Below the pieces are notes generated by a model. The model searched no databases and had not been told where the DNA came from. It was given only the letters and a program-made list of their open reading frames with translations. DNA of 64,000 nucleotides from Ichthyophis bannanicus (lineage: Eukaryota; Chordata; Amphibia; Gymnophiona; Ichthyophiidae). The stretch's first letter is position 1, and the number at the start of each line of letters is the position of its first letter. This document shows, in pieces, positions 42,440 through 53,796 of the stretch. Location of the stretch: contig CM066048.1 in the NCBI GenBank assembly GCA_033557465.1, positions 16,344,305 through 16,408,304 of the forward strand, written 5' to 3'. The translations under genes and the position numbers were made by a program.

Positions 42440-44198
42440 ATCCCCTTTACCATTTTGGTGGCTCTTCTCTGAACCTTTTCTAATAACGCTATATCCTTTT
42501 TAAGATACGGCGACCAGAATTGCACACAATATTCAAGGTGCGGTCTCACCATGGAACGATATAGAGGCATTATAATATCTTTTGTTTTATTTTCCATTCC
42601 TTTCCTTATGATACCTAGCATTCTATTTGCTCTCTTGGCTGCCGCTGCACACTGGGCTGAGGATTTTAACATGGTATCCACAATGACGCCTAAATCTTTT
42701 TCCTGTGTGGTGGTTCCTAAAGTGGAACCTTGACCTAGGTGCATAACTTTGCACTTGTCCACATTAAATTTCATCTGCCATTTTGATGCCCAGTCTTCCA
42801 ATTTATCAAGATCCTCTTGCAATTTTCCACAATCCTCTTGGGTTTTAACAACTTTAAATAGTTTTGTGTCATCTGCAAATTTGATAACCTCACTCGTTAT
42901 TCCACTTTCCAGGTCATTTATGAATATGTCAAAAAGCAGAGGACCCAGCACAGATCCCTGGGGTACACCACTATTCACCTTTCTCCATTGGGAAAATTGG
43001 CCATTTAGCCCTACCCTCTGCTTTCTATCTTTTAACCAGTTCCTGATCCACAGTAGTACACTGCCTCCTATCCCATGACTCTTTAGTTTTGCCAAAAGTC
43101 TCTGATGAGGGACCTTGTCAAAGGCTTTCTGAAAGTCCGACTCACCTTTGTCCACCTGTTTATTCACACTTTCAAAAAAACATAACAGATTAGTAAGGCA
43201 AGATCTTCCTTGTCTAAAGCCATGTTGGCTGTCTCCCATTAGGCCATGACTATCTAAATGCTGAGTAATTTTATTCTTTATGATGGTTTCTACCATTTTT
43301 CCCGGTACTGACGTGAGGCTCACCGGCCTGTAGTTTCCCGTATCACCCCTGGAACCCTTTTTAAAAATTGGTGTTACATTGGCGATCCGCCAATCTTCAG
43401 GTATTAGAGATGATTTTAATGATAGTTCACAGATTACTAATAGCAGGTCTGCAATCTCATATTTCAGTTCTTTCAACACCCTTGGATGTATACCATACAG
43501 CCCAGGTGATTTCCTACTCTTCAGTTTATCTAATAGTTGTTGTAATACATCTTCCCGATGTATCGATATGTCCTTCAATTCTTCCGCACCTTTAAATACC
43601 ACTTCAGTCATGGGTAACATCCTTACATCTTCCTCAGTAAAGACCGAAGCAAAGAATTCATTCAGTCTCTCCGCTATCGCCTTGTCGCCTCTTAGTGCCC
43701 CTTTAACTCCTCTATCATCTAATGGTCCAACTGACTCTCTCACAGGTTTTTTGCTAAGAATATACTTGAAAAAATCTTTATTTCGCGTTTTTGCTTCCAC
43801 AGCAAGCTTCTTCTCAAATTCTCTCTTTGCCTTCTTTATCAATGCCTTGCATTTGACCTGCCAGTGCTTGTGCTGTTTCCAGGTTTCATCGTTTGGCTCT
43901 GTTTTCCATTTCCTGAAAGATGATTTCTTGGCAACAACAGCCTCTCTGACCTCACCTTTAAACCATGCTGGCAGTTTTTTGGACTTCCTTACACTTTTCT
44001 TAAAGCGTGGAATACAGCTGGTCTGGGCTTGCAAGATAGTATTTTTCAACAACACCCAAGCTTGATGTAAGTCTTTAAGCTTTGCAACTGCTTCTTTTAG
44101 TTTTTTCTTAACTATTTTCCGCATTTTATCATAGTCTCCCTTTCGAAAGTTAAAAGGTAGTACTGTGGATTTCCTTACTATCCCTCCTCCACTAATTA
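42440..44198 (-). pseudogene. CR1 ORF2, linker and reverse transcriptase
   Basis: It is open over about 580 codons. The order is a basic linker (KKSVRKSKKLPAWFKGEVRE, about 44010-43950), KPVRESVGPLDDRGVKGALR, IHREDVLQQLLDKLKSRKSP, DWRIANVTPIFKKGSRGDTG, NYRPVSLTSVPGKMVE (RT motif 1-2), DFQKAFDKVPHQRL (motif A), NSGVPQGSVLGPLLFDIFIN (motif B) and VIKFADDTKLF (motif C, FADD). After these comes the thumb-like MKFNVDKCKVMHLG. A few residues are missing just before motif A (KGESDFQKAF), suggesting a small in-frame deletion. It is interrupted on both sides by DNA elements, so it is a pseudogene despite its open frame. Confidence 0.85.
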
Positions 44199-45070
44199 CA
44201 GTCAAATCTCGGTTTTCGTATGCCCCAGTTTTCGTTAGCTTCGGTTTTCGATGATTTTTTTAATTGCTATGTTGTCTCGGTTCTTGTACGTCCGCTCGGT
44301 TTTCGTAGAATTTGAAATGGTCCGGTGACGTCATCGGGCTCCACGGCGGGGCTGTAGAAGAGCTCCATTACAAAGCCTTGTGCTTCCCTAGCAGCGATCG
44401 GGCAGCGGAGCAATGAAGGGGCCGCAGAAACCAACGGAGGATTCATAAATTGAAGATTGTGGCAGCGGAGAGGGGAACCACGTGATAGTGCAGATGACAA
44501 GGCAACGGAGTGCTGGGGAGAGCGTCGGAGAACAAACGTGCACCAGGAGCCACGTAAGAGAACCGGCGGGGAGCGGGACTGCCTAGCAGACAGCCTTGTG
44601 AATAGGCGAAGTGAGTCGGGGGACTGCTGCGGGGAGTAGCGAGAGCAAGAACAAGGCAGGAAGATCGGAGGGGGAAAAAAGGAGCAGTGAAACCCGAGTG
44701 GCATCCAGCAGCGAAGGGGAAGAAAGAGAAAGCTCATACCAGGAAGTAGCAGGAAACCACCCTCGGCACAGAATAAGGTACTGTAGGTTAAGCAAAAATA
44801 ATTAAAAAAAGAAGAAATATAAAAACATCTGGTACCAGTTAGCCAGCTCAAAGCCCTGTGGGATCCAGCCTTAAAGCAGCCACTACCCAAAGGAATACAA
44901 CCTAACCTATTCTCTATAAAATGTATTTTTTGTGAATATTTTTGGGTGTCTGGAACGGATTAATTGGATTTACATTATTTCTTATGGGAAATATTGCTTC
45001 GGTTTTCATACGTTTCGGTTTTAGTCAGACTTTTTTGAACGGATTAATCATGAAAACTGAGGTTTGACTG
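44199..45070. mobile_element. Non-autonomous Tigger-like (Tc1/mariner-pogo) element
   Basis: The ends are CAGTCAAATCTCGGTTTTCG and, inverted, AAAACTGAGGTTTGACTG, flanked by TA on both sides (44197-44198, 45071-45072). Subterminal blocks (GGTTTTCG repeats, TAATTGGATTTACATTATTT, TTCTTATGGGAAA) are typical of such elements in tetrapods. It is 872 bp with no transposase, only short chance frames. Confidence 0.85.
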
Positions 45071-45664
45071 TAAATCAAAGGCGATCATGCTATGATCACT
45101 ATTGCCAAGTGGCCCCAACACCCTTATCTCTTGCACTAGATCTGGTGTTCCACTAAGGACTAGGTCTAATATGGCTTCCCCTCTCATCGGTTCATGGACC
45201 AGCTGCTCCAAGAAGCAGTCATTTATGTCATCTAGGAACTTTATCTTCCTAGCATGTACTGCCGTGACACTGACCCAGTCAATACCGGGGTAACTGAAAT
45301 CGCCCATTATTATTACCGCGCTGTAACGTTTGTTGGCTTCCTTGATTTCTTTGAGCATTTCATCATCCATTTGTTCATTCTGGCCAGGCGGTCGATAGTA
45401 CACCCCCACCGCCATCGCCTTCCCCCTTTTACATGGAATTTCAATTCATAGAGATTCAACAGCAAATTTTGTTTCCTGCAAAACTTTAATCCTTTCTGAC
45501 TCAATGCCCTCTCTAACATAGAGCGCAACCCCTCCACCAATTTGATCAGCTCTATCATTACAATATAGTTTGTACCCAGGTATCACAGTGTCCCACTGGT
45601 TGTCCTCCTTCCACCATGTCTCTGATATTCCAATCACATCTAACCTCTCATTTAGTGGGAGCTG
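45071..45664 (-). pseudogene. CR1 endonuclease domain, N-terminally truncated
   Basis: The minus strand reads DVIGISETWWKEDNQWD (the E of the active site), DRADQIGGGVALYV, AVGVYYRPPGQNEQMDDEML, IMGDFSYPGIDW (DF-P-I-W motif), ILDLVLS and LGNSDHSMIAFDLQ (the SDH catalytic end). One frame change lies near 45415-45440. The Tigger-like element cuts the protein right after AFDLQ; the linker resumes at 44198. The 5' end at 45664 is the truncation point of the copy. Confidence 0.82.
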
Positions 45665-46074
45665 TCTTTTTTTTTTTTTTTGTAAGTTGCCTACCAATGG
45701 TTGGCAGGGACCTTCAGAAGTATCCTAAGGGGATGCGGGGCTGGCCAGAACCTGTTCAAGAGCTTGCTGGCAGGGACGAGTGGCCTGAGGGAGAGGGTCT
45801 GTACCATTCCATGGTCTTCATGGCTACTAAGGTCTTCGTTGCAGGCCAAGAAACTTGCATGGTCGGGTACACCTTTGGTCAGGTACACCTTGTCAGGAAG
45901 AGGCCTTTGTTCCTTGTCAGAAGGAGGTCCTAGTTCAACTAAGTCTCCAGTGGATGAAAGTTATAGTGGGTGATCACCTCCATGCCAGATGTTGTGGTTT
46001 CGCACGCAGCAGTCACGGTCTGCCAGGTGCTGAGGACGGGGGTCTCTATCAGATGGTGACCATGTTGAGGGAGC
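45665..46074. other. Unidentified flank, part of the DIRS-like region
   Basis: It starts with a poly-T/G run and continues with G/C-rich unique sequence. No gene is supported. By position it is the counterpart of 36.9-38.0 kb inside the DIRS-like inverted ends. Confidence 0.35.
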
Positions 46075-46229
46075 CTTGATATAGTCTGTGTCCGGGCCAT
46101 CCTATGTATCCTGTGTCTTTTGGGGAAACTGCTAGGTACGTATGTCCTAGATTGGCCACTGTTGGAAACAGGATACTGGGCTTGATGGACCTTGGTCTGA
46201 CCCAGTATGGCATATCTTATGTTCTTATG
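46075..46229 (+). mobile_element. CR1 3' tail fragment, plus strand
   Basis: It holds the terminal CR1 UTR (GTCTTTTGGGGAAACTGCTA, TAGATTGGCCACTGTTGGAA, GACCTTGGTCTGACCCAGTA) and ends TTCTTATG. Confidence 0.85.
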
Positions 46230-46787
46230 CATACCTTTAGTGAACCGACACTGCAGGTAAGAGGACCGTGGGCACACTGGACAGCGGCTTGACCAGTCCT
46301 GTGGTTGCCCTGCACTTCCCTTTCGTTGAGTGAGTTCCTCATTTCCCACTGCTAGCGTTCCCGTCGGGGAAGAAGTTAGCTGAGTCGCCAAAGTTCGCCG
46401 AGCCGCCAGAAGTTCTGTGGGGCAAGCCGGATCCCAAGGGGAAAGCAGAGCTTTCAACAGATGTGATACGATAGGTCGTGCTCTCTGGCCCACCATGTTA
46501 CCACAGGGGTATGGTTGAGATACCTGGTCCATATACCAGACACGGACCCACATCTTCATTTCTTTATATAGCAACTGTACCGGGCGTACAGTGCTGCCAC
46601 GGTCATTTGAATAATGTAGGTCTCCTGGTGTATACCGACGCCGTCGGGTAGCCCTGTGAAAGTTTTGGATCAGGGTGATGTTAGACTCCGGTGGTTGTTT
46701 AGACTCAGGTGGTTGTAACCCAGGTGTGCGCCCTGACGGCTCATGCCAGCCCAGGTGTGACATGTACCTTCTGACCTATCTATTTTA
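46230..46787. other. Unidentified flank of the DIRS-like region
   Basis: No gene was recognised. A minus-strand open stretch of 274 codons (46763-45939) spans this region and the CR1 tail, so it is not a real gene. Confidence 0.35.
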
Positions 46788-47085
46788 TTTTATTTATTTA
46801 GACAGTTTTGTATACCGCCTTATCCATCAATCAAAGCGGTCACAACACAATTGGGGGATACATTTAACACGTGGGGATATGAGACACATACACTAATACT
46901 TACAGGGAACATGGGCAATGGAGGGTTAAGTGGCTTGCCCAAGACCACAAGGAGCATCTGTGGGACTAGAAACCCCAGTCCTTCCGGCCCAAGGTTGCTG
47001 TCCTCTAGTGGGATTTGAACCCCCGACCTTCTGGTCTGAAGTACCTTGCCCCAACCACTAGGCTACTCCTCCCTCCCTATCGGTC
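46788..47085 (-). mobile_element. tRNA-derived SINE, minus strand
   Basis: Same family as the SINE at 12236-12531, inverted: the AT-rich tail is at the left (TTTATTTATTTAGACAG, ATACCGCC), the body includes GAGGGTTAAGTGGCTTGCCC, and box B (GGATTTGAACC) and box A (AACCACTAGGC) lie at the right. Confidence 0.85.
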
Positions 47086-47494
47086 TTAGCGAAGGGCCTT
47101 GGAAGACCTACTGTTGGGGGGACGACGACCGTGATTTGTTCATAGTCACCACTGGAGGGGCAAGGGACCTGTTTATGGTCTACTGCTCCATCTGGAAGAT
47201 GCCACAACTAGCAGCTCTTGATTAGGCCGGAACTGGCCGGAGGGCTCAGCGGGTGCTGGCTGAAGAACCCATGCTCTGGTCTGTACCTGAGTCAGGACCA
47301 AAGCGCTGCAGTGGAGCGAACAAGTGTGATTCGGGACCTGGATCTTGCCTATGGAGGGCTTGCACCAACTAACTGGCTGGGCACCAATCCATCCCGAAGG
47401 GAAGGCTACGACCAGAGGTCTCTGGGTTAGAAGGTAGGAGCCATGCAAGAATGGGGGGGGGGGGACGAAAACCTTTTTCCCCTGTTTATGAAGA
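47086..47494. other. Unidentified flank of the DIRS-like region
   Basis: No gene is supported; it includes a G-run at 47453-47463. Confidence 0.35.
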
Positions 47495-47612
47495 GAGAGT
47501 CGTAACCAAAGCCCTTCTGAGCTATGGAGAGTACTTCCGTCTCAGCACCGTTGGATGACGTCACCAAGTGTGGCTGACTCATCCTACTTGTCCTAAGAGA
47601 ACATGTTGTACC
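47495..47612 (-). repeat. DIRS-like terminal repeat, inverted partner
   Basis: The reverse complement reads GGACAAGTAGGATGAGTCAG, then ACTTGGTGACGTCATCC and GAGACGGAAGTACTC, matching both 36855-36882 and the inner part of 36593-36650. Confidence 0.65.
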
Positions 47613-48224
47613 AGTATGAGTTTGCAAAGTACATCCATCTCAAATGTCATGCTTCCAGCTCTTCTATTTATTTGCAGACTTTAGCCTTAACAATCACTGC
47701 CAAAGTGGGAGGATTAAATCTCCCCCTAAAAATAGAGAACTTTAAACAAATTGGGGACAAGAAGAGAGCATCTGTGGTAGGTCCATAAGAAAAAAATTAT
47801 AGAGCTGTGTTTTTACCTTTATTGTGTTAAAAGAAAAGGGAATGAAGTTTGAACAAATAATTCTTTAGCATACTGTTGTCAGAAATATTTTGGTGATGGT
47901 TCAGAGAAATGTTGGTAGCTCCATACAATGTTCCCTCAAAGCTGCACAGGAGGAGGTTCCATGCTGCTGCCATACTACAATATCTCAGTTTTAGTTATAA
48001 AAAGCAGGCATGGGGGTGGAAACATGTGGGCACTGCTCTCACCCTTAACCTTTAAGGTACCACGAGGATAAGATTTCCCTGGAGGGTTCAGGAGGGGTGG
48101 GGCCTAGGGGCCACTAGGGCAGGATCCGGGGGGGGGGGGAGGGAGGGGTCTGCTTGACTGCTACATCTTTACACTTGCTTGAAGCAGGATAACCCTGCAT
48201 TGTATTTAGTTTCCCTATTTCGCC
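47613..48224. other. Non-coding stretch, nothing recognised
   Basis: No gene or repeat is supported. Confidence 0.4.
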
Positions 48225-48356
48225 AAGTTATTCTTCCTGTTAAATGTAATGACCAGACATATGTAAACTGTCGGATGTTTTCTGTTCAATGTAAACCGCG
48301 CTGATGTCTAATAGTGCGGTATATAAGAATTGTTAATAAATAAATATAAATAAATA
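48225..48356 (+). mobile_element. L2-B/SINE-type 3' tail fragment
   Basis: It reads TTCAATGTAAACCGCGCTGA, GTGCGGTATATAAGAA and ends in AAATAAATATAAATAAATAA. No tRNA head is seen, so it is a truncated SINE or LINE end. Confidence 0.65.
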
Positions 48357-48604
48357 AGCAAGTGCAAAGATCCAGTGTTAAAATAAAAGTGAAAAACTGT
48401 GCTAGGTTTCAGTGCAATGTTTTACATCGAGTGCAACTAATTGTGCATGATTTTGCATGTGATTAGCATGCCCACCTGCGCTGTGTTAGCACAGTTGTTT
48501 TGTTGGCAATTTTCCTGCACTAGCTTGCTTTCTGCATTGGAGAGCAAGACTAGCATGGGAAAATTGTCAGCAAAATGTTGCGCTACAGCATAATACAGCC
48601 TTTC
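48357..48604. other. Spacer, nothing recognised
   Basis: No feature is supported. Confidence 0.3.
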
Positions 48605-48756
48605 TACATTGGCCCACTAAGTTTGTAGCCGAGATAATGGAGGTTTAAGTGATTTCCCCAAGGTCACAAGGAGCAACAGTGGGATTTGAACCCTGGCTTC
48701 CTTATCTTGCAGCTACTGCACATTAGGTTACTCTTGTAGTTTACAGAATGATTTGT
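48605..48756 (-). mobile_element. tRNA-derived SINE fragment, minus strand
   Basis: It reads TTTCCCCAAGGTCACAAGGA and GTGGGATTTGAACC (box B inverted), then a TAGGTTACTC box-A-like end. It is diverged from the other SINEs. Confidence 0.65.
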
Positions 48757-49259
48757 TACTGAGATTGCATTTTGGAGGAGGACCAGGTTGTGATGTATTT
48801 CAGAGGTAACCCCAATAACAAGCGTGTCCTTTCTTTGTAAAAGCCAGAGATGAATGTTTGCTGTACAGGGTCACATTCTGTGTGTAGGAGGTGGAAGCTT
48901 GTAAACAGCAGGAATATTGCACAAAGTTTGACTGTGACACACGACGCTGCTGCCAGATAAAACAGTAACGTGGCCTGTGACTCATGGCATTTAAAGCAAC
49001 AATTCTGACCTGATTAGTCAAAATAGACTTGATGGTTTATTGGGCTAGTTTCCTTCCTCTTTTGCTTTCATTCTTAGGTCTTCCTAGTATTGGAGGGGGC
49101 GGAAGCGGCAGACCATAAAGAAAAGGGACGGCGGCACAGCACCAGAGAGTCTGAGTAAGCGCTGTGCTGCCACTGCATGTTCTGAAGAGGGGCGGCAGCA
49201 GCAGCAATGGCGCTCCGGGAAGGCTGGCTTTCTGGGCAACCATTTAGTTCACCTGTTCC
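48757..49259. other. Non-coding stretch, nothing recognised
   Basis: No gene is supported. Confidence 0.35.
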
Positions 49260-49410
49260 TGAGAGATCGTTTGTCCCATTCTTTCTTGAAGACCGATATA
49301 CTCTTCTCCGTCACCTCCACTGGGAGGCTCTTCCATGCATCCACCACCCTTTCCATAAAGAAATAGTTCCTCAGATTACTCCTGAGTCTGAGTCAGCCAC
49401 AGAACCCAGA
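49260..49410 (-). mobile_element. LINE 3' fragment (CR1-like subfamily)
   Basis: The minus-strand sequence (CACCTCCACTGGGAGGCTCT, CATCCACCACCCTTTCCATA and AAGAAATAGTTCCTCAGATT on the given strand) matches the end of a second CR1-like ORF2 lineage. It is only a short piece. Confidence 0.5.
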
Positions 49411-49619
49411 AGCTAAGTGGGCAGCGGCAATATTGAGCCGCTGCCCGTTTATCCCTCTGTAGTGAAAGTTAGGCACATAAAAGGCTGTCCTAACTTTTGT
49501 TGCCAAAGCTAACCGGGCAGCAGCTGAATATCCGGCTCTAAGGTTCAGAGCCAGTGGCTAGTCGCTGTAGAAGCACTAGCTACCACTGCTGAATATCAGG
49601 CCCAACAAGACTAAGGACC

Positions 49620-50740
49620 TATCCTTCTGCACACCACTGGTAACACCCTTAATCTTCAATGTGAACTTCATTTACTACTACCCTCTGTCACCTCCTCCTG
49701 ACCCATGATCTGGGGCTGCCATCCTCCCCCCAGCCCCACTTCATGGGTAAGTAGATCCATGAATCACTTCTTTACACCTCTGGCTCAGGCCACCTCCTCC
49801 TCTTTTGCCTATTTTTTTGGCCTTCTGAATGTTTGCTGTCTCCACCATAAGGCCATACTTATGGCAGATCACATTTCCCTTCATTCTCTTGGCATTTATG
49901 TGACAACTGAAACTGGGACCTAGCCAACCTTAAGGATTGCTGCTCTCCTGGCTTCCTTTTTCTCCACCATGGCAGCTTTTATTTCCTTCTTTCTCCGTGT
50001 CCACTCCTTTACTCTTCAGTCCTCCTCATTCTTTAGCAGCCTCTGTCCTCTCTGTCTCCTTGGATGAACTGTCTTGATTTTCTTGCCGAAATCTCCTTAG
50101 TTTATTCTCCCCTCTATTCACGATTTTCTTTGCTTCTGATTTCCCCTCCTATGCATAATGCTGGCCATATCCTGGGCTTGTTTTTTCTTCCTTCTGCTTC
50201 TCTCTGTCCACCTCTCCCTGTGCCATGGACTCATAATTTTTCTTTTTAACTGTTCCTTTTCGTTCACCCTCCACCCCCCCCCCCCACCTCCTTCAGTCCC
50301 CTCTTTCCATCAGAAATTTACCTGTAACCTTTGCCCAGCTAACACTGACTGGCTGACTCAGCAGTTTTCTGCTCTTACTCTGGCCCCCACCTCACCCCCT
50401 GCTTCGCTGGATCATCAGTTGTCCTCCTGGTCTCAGTTTCTCTCTTCTTCGTTGGACTCTATCGCTCCTCTCAGTCCTAGGAACAGCTGGTTTCTTCATG
50501 GGCTCACTCTTCTCCACTGCCAACTTGCTGAACCCCTTTAACGCAAACACCTCTGCCCTAGCTCCTTGCTGCATTTCATATCTGCAGGCCTGCTGTTCTG
50601 CTCGCTCATCCTTCATCTGCTACCTCCCACTTCTGCTCCTGCTTCTGCTGCCCCTACCTCCCATCTCCCAATGTTTATGCTTCCTTCCTCCGTTCTGCCG
50701 GACCTCCATCTCCCCCCTCTCCTGCCACCTCTACTACTTA
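49620..50740 (+). mobile_element. L2-type LINE 5' part, plus strand
   Basis: A decayed endonuclease-to-linker part of an L2: a DHISLHSLGI-like segment near 49870, then a LTQQFSALTLAPTSPPASLD and SSSLDSIAPLSPRN linker (about 50350-50480). It stops where a minus-strand L2 tail begins (ACTACTACTAC). Confidence 0.6.
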
Positions 50741-51224
50741 CTATTACTACTACCGTACTTATCATTTGTATAGCGCTACAAGGCAAATGCAGCGCTATAC
50801 AGAGAAATGTAAGAGACAGTCCGTGCTCATAAGAGCTTACAATCTAGCAACTTTAAACAACTGAACAACTCTAAATAGCTAAAATAAAATCTTTAGTTCT
50901 AAGATGCAGACTGCAGTCTAGCAGCGAGATTTTCATTTCATTTTATTAAAACCTAATATAACGTCCTTAGTGGGGCAATAGGGCAGTTTACAATTAAAAC
51001 AAGTAATTTAAAAGCCAGAAAAGAACACATTGAACAATGAAAAAAGAGATAGAGACAACACAGAGACAAAAGGAAAGGGTGCAAGAGGACACACAAGGGC
51101 CAATGAAATTCACAAGGTGTGGTCTGGGGAGGCAGAGCTAATGAGGGGGGAATCAATTGGGAGGTTGAAAGCTACACGGAACAGATGAGTTTTGAGCAAG
51201 GTTTGAATTTAGCATAGCTGGGTT

Positions 51225-52262
51225 CTAGTCGGATTGCAGGGGGTAGGTTGTTGTAAAGGAATGGGGCCAGAAAATAAAAGGCAGAATGTCGGGTGTGTAT
51301 GGGAAGGGGAGGGAAGGAAGAGACGATTCATGTGCATGGAATGGAGGGAGCGATGAGGAGTATGTAGAATGATGGCAGATGAGAGATATGATGGAGCACC
51401 GTATGAAGTGTCTTGTGACCTTGACTGAGAAACTTGTATTGAATGCATGATGAAAAGGGGAGCCAATGTAATTTCTGCAGAAGGGGGTAACATGGTCAAA
51501 ACGGGATGCATTAAAAATTAGTCTGGCAGCAGTGTGCTGGATAAGTTGGACTTGGTGTAATTCAAATTTAGGAAAACCAGCCAAAACAGAATTGCCATAA
51601 TCAAGACGAGCGATTAGTGACACAACCAGAATCACTAGTGCTGACTTGGAGAAGAGGGATCTGATGCTATTAATGTGACAAAGAAGGAGCAATGAACCTT
51701 GTACAAGAGAACTAATATGCACATGGAAAGAGAGAGCAGAATCTATCGAGACACCCAGGTAGCGGAAAGAGGGGGTGAGAGTGATGGGGGATACCATTGA
51801 GCATTGGGGAAATGGGGGGGGGGGGGGGACTAATGGGCCAGAGATCCAGGTAGCAGTGGTTTTGGATGGATTAAGTTTTAAATGATTTTCCTTTAACTAA
51901 GTGGTGACTAAAGAAAGGCAAGAATCCATCTGTGATAGGGTAGGACAAGAGGGATTGGCATATAGAAGTAGAATATCATCCGTGTAAATGTACTTGGAAA
52001 TATCTTGTTGTTGGATTAAGAGTGTTAGAGGGGCCAGAAAGATATTGAATATAAAAGGGGCAGGATAGACCCCTGTGGAACACCGCAAGTGAGGGAAAAG
52101 GAGAAAGAGGAGAGTGCCTGTACGAACTGTAAATGAACGGTCGGAAAGGAAGGACTGAAACCATGTAAGAACAGTGCTGCGAAAACCAATTTCGTGTAAG
52201 CGATGTAAGAGGTCAAGGTTAATGAGGTTGAATGCTAAAGACAAATCTAAAGAAATTGCAAG
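51225..52262 (-). pseudogene. L2-A reverse transcriptase, C-terminal half
   Basis: It reads AISLDLSLAFNLINLDLL (motif A, about 52260-52210), then LTCGVPQGSI (motif B, about 52095-52070) and KYIYTDDILLLYA (motif C, about 51985-51950), then SFRYLGVSIDSALSFHVHI, SLIARLDYGNSVLAGFPK and a C-terminal RFDHVTPF block. Frames change between motifs A and B and after motif C. It is a relic of a polymerase that normally copies the LINE RNA into nicked DNA. Confidence 0.75.
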
Positions 52263-53796
52263 TGTACTTATTTATTTAAATCTTTTCTATACTGCTATTT
52301 TTGGAATCAGTGCGGTTTACAAGTAACATAACATTGTACAACGTCAGCTAAAAAGTACATTGAACTTTACAAGGAACAGGTTATACAACTTGGGTTTTAA
52401 CAGGGGTAACTATATACAAACATAGCAGTTGTGTCATGGATATGTATAATATCCACATTAAAAAATCTGCATAAGTATTTACATGTTGCATAATTGTAGT
52501 TAATGGATATGGTTCACTGGTAATGGAGTAGTGTTGAAGGAAGAGATCGTGCTTTAGTGCCTTCCTAAATTGTGCGGTCAGTTATAGCTTTGATAGTGGT
52601 TGGGAGGGCATTCCAGAATGTAGATGTGTAGAACACAAAGGCTCTGTTCTTTGTTGCAAGAGAGCATTTTGTTATTGTTTTGGGGATTGCGAGTGTGTTG
52701 GTAGCAAATGACCTTCTGGATCTGTTCGGAGGAATATGTTGGACGAGGTCAGTGAGTGATGTGGAGGTCCGTTTGTTGATGGCTTTGAAGGTCAGCAGTA
52801 GGACTTTGAATCTGAGCCTGCAGTGGATTGGAAGCCAGTAGAGCTGTTGCAAGATTGGAGTTATATGGTCCCTTCTGGAGGCTCCGTGGAGGATGCGAGC
52901 AGCAGCGTTCATTGCTAGTTGTAATGGGTTCAGTGTGTTTTTGGGGAGTCCATGCAGAATGGCATTAGCATAGTCAAAGTGGGGGGGTACAAGTGCTTGA
53001 AAGATCATGCAGAAGTCGTCAGGCTCCAGTAGGGGTCGTAGGTGACGAATAGTCTGTATCTTGTGGTAGATTGCCTTGATGGTGTTGCTAATATTTGCTT
53101 TCATGTCAAGCTGCTGGTCTAGGATGATACCCAAGTAGCGGATGGTGGGCCTGCTTTGGAGTTCCGCGTCTCTCACCTTGATTGAAGCGGGAGAGGTGAA
53201 GGATTGGTTTCTGGTGATGAATAGGACATCCGTCTTGTTGAAATTTATTTTGAGGTATTGCTTGAAGAGCCAGTCAGTGACAGCATCGAAGCAAGTCAGG
53301 TTGGTCAGTGGAGAATGGAGTGAAAAGCAGGATATCATCGGCATACACCAGGCAGGAGATATTGAAGGAGCGGATGATTGAACATATGGGCTGCATATAT
53401 ATGTTGAAAAGGAGTGCTGAGAGTGAGGAGCCTTGGGGGACTCCTTGCTGTTGTTGAAACGGCTCAGAGGTCATGGATTCATTCCGCACCTGTTGCCATC
53501 TGTCTGATAGGTATGACTTGCACCAACTCAAAGCTGACCCATGGATTCCCTTCTCTTGGAGCCTTGTCAGGAGCATCTCGTGGTTAAGTGAGTCGAACGC
53601 TGAGGCAATGTCCATGAAGATTAGAGCAAAGCCCTGTCTGAGGTTGTCAATCCCTGTGATTAAGGTTCTGAGTAGAGTGGTGAGGAGTGTCTCAACGCCA
53701 TGAAATTCTCTAAAGCCGTGCTGACAAGGGTCGAGAGGAGCAGTGGTCTCGATGTGGTGCTGGATTTGGTGGTGAACGACCTTCTCTTCACTAAGG
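52262..53796 (-). mobile_element. L2-type LINE, second family (L2-B), nested
   Basis: The 3' end (left) reads ACTTATTTATTTAAATC and CAGTGCGGTTTACAAG, the tail shared with the tRNA-SINEs. The RT runs leftward from about 53796, where the copy is 5' truncated. It lies inside L2-A. Confidence 0.75.
52565..53796 (-). pseudogene. L2-B reverse transcriptase
   Basis: Two overlapping open stretches give nearly the whole RT: EKVVHHQIQHHIETT, DPCQHGFREFHGVETLL, FALIFMDIASAFDSLNHEML (motif A, about 53625-53570), QQGVPQGSSLSALLFNIYMQ (motif B, about 53455-53395) and CLVYADDILLFTPF (motif C, about 53350-53310). After a frame change come INFNKTDVLFITRNQSF, IRYLGIILDQQL, PHFDYANAILHGLPK and an RRDHITPILQQLYWLPI C-terminal block, ending at about 52565. 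Just one frame change near 53280-53300 and the missing N-terminus separate it from an open RT, so it is less decayed than L2-A. Confidence 0.8.

Larger units (their letters stand above)
38057..45664 (-). mobile_element. Long CR1 LINE, minus strand, with three nested insertions
   Basis: The 3' tail (CATAAGAACATAAGATATGC) is at 38057 and the copy extends to the endonuclease near 45664, where it is 5' truncated at a poly-T. Removing the nested elements 38154-39573, 40006-42439 and 44199-45070, each with a clean target duplication, rejoins a CR1 of about 2.9 kb with endonuclease, RT, C-terminal domain and 3' UTR. It is the most complete CR1 ORF2 in the window. Confidence 0.88.

Noticed and set aside
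43379..44065. 228-codon frame on the plus strand
   Set aside because: It is the antisense shadow of the CR1 reverse transcriptase.
44457..44639. Transposase fragment inside the Tigger-like element
   Set aside because: Short frames of low complexity with no DDE or helix-turn-helix blocks; the element is non-autonomous.
45939..46763. 274-codon frame on the minus strand
   Set aside because: It runs through a CR1 3' UTR and unrelated flank, so it cannot be one gene.
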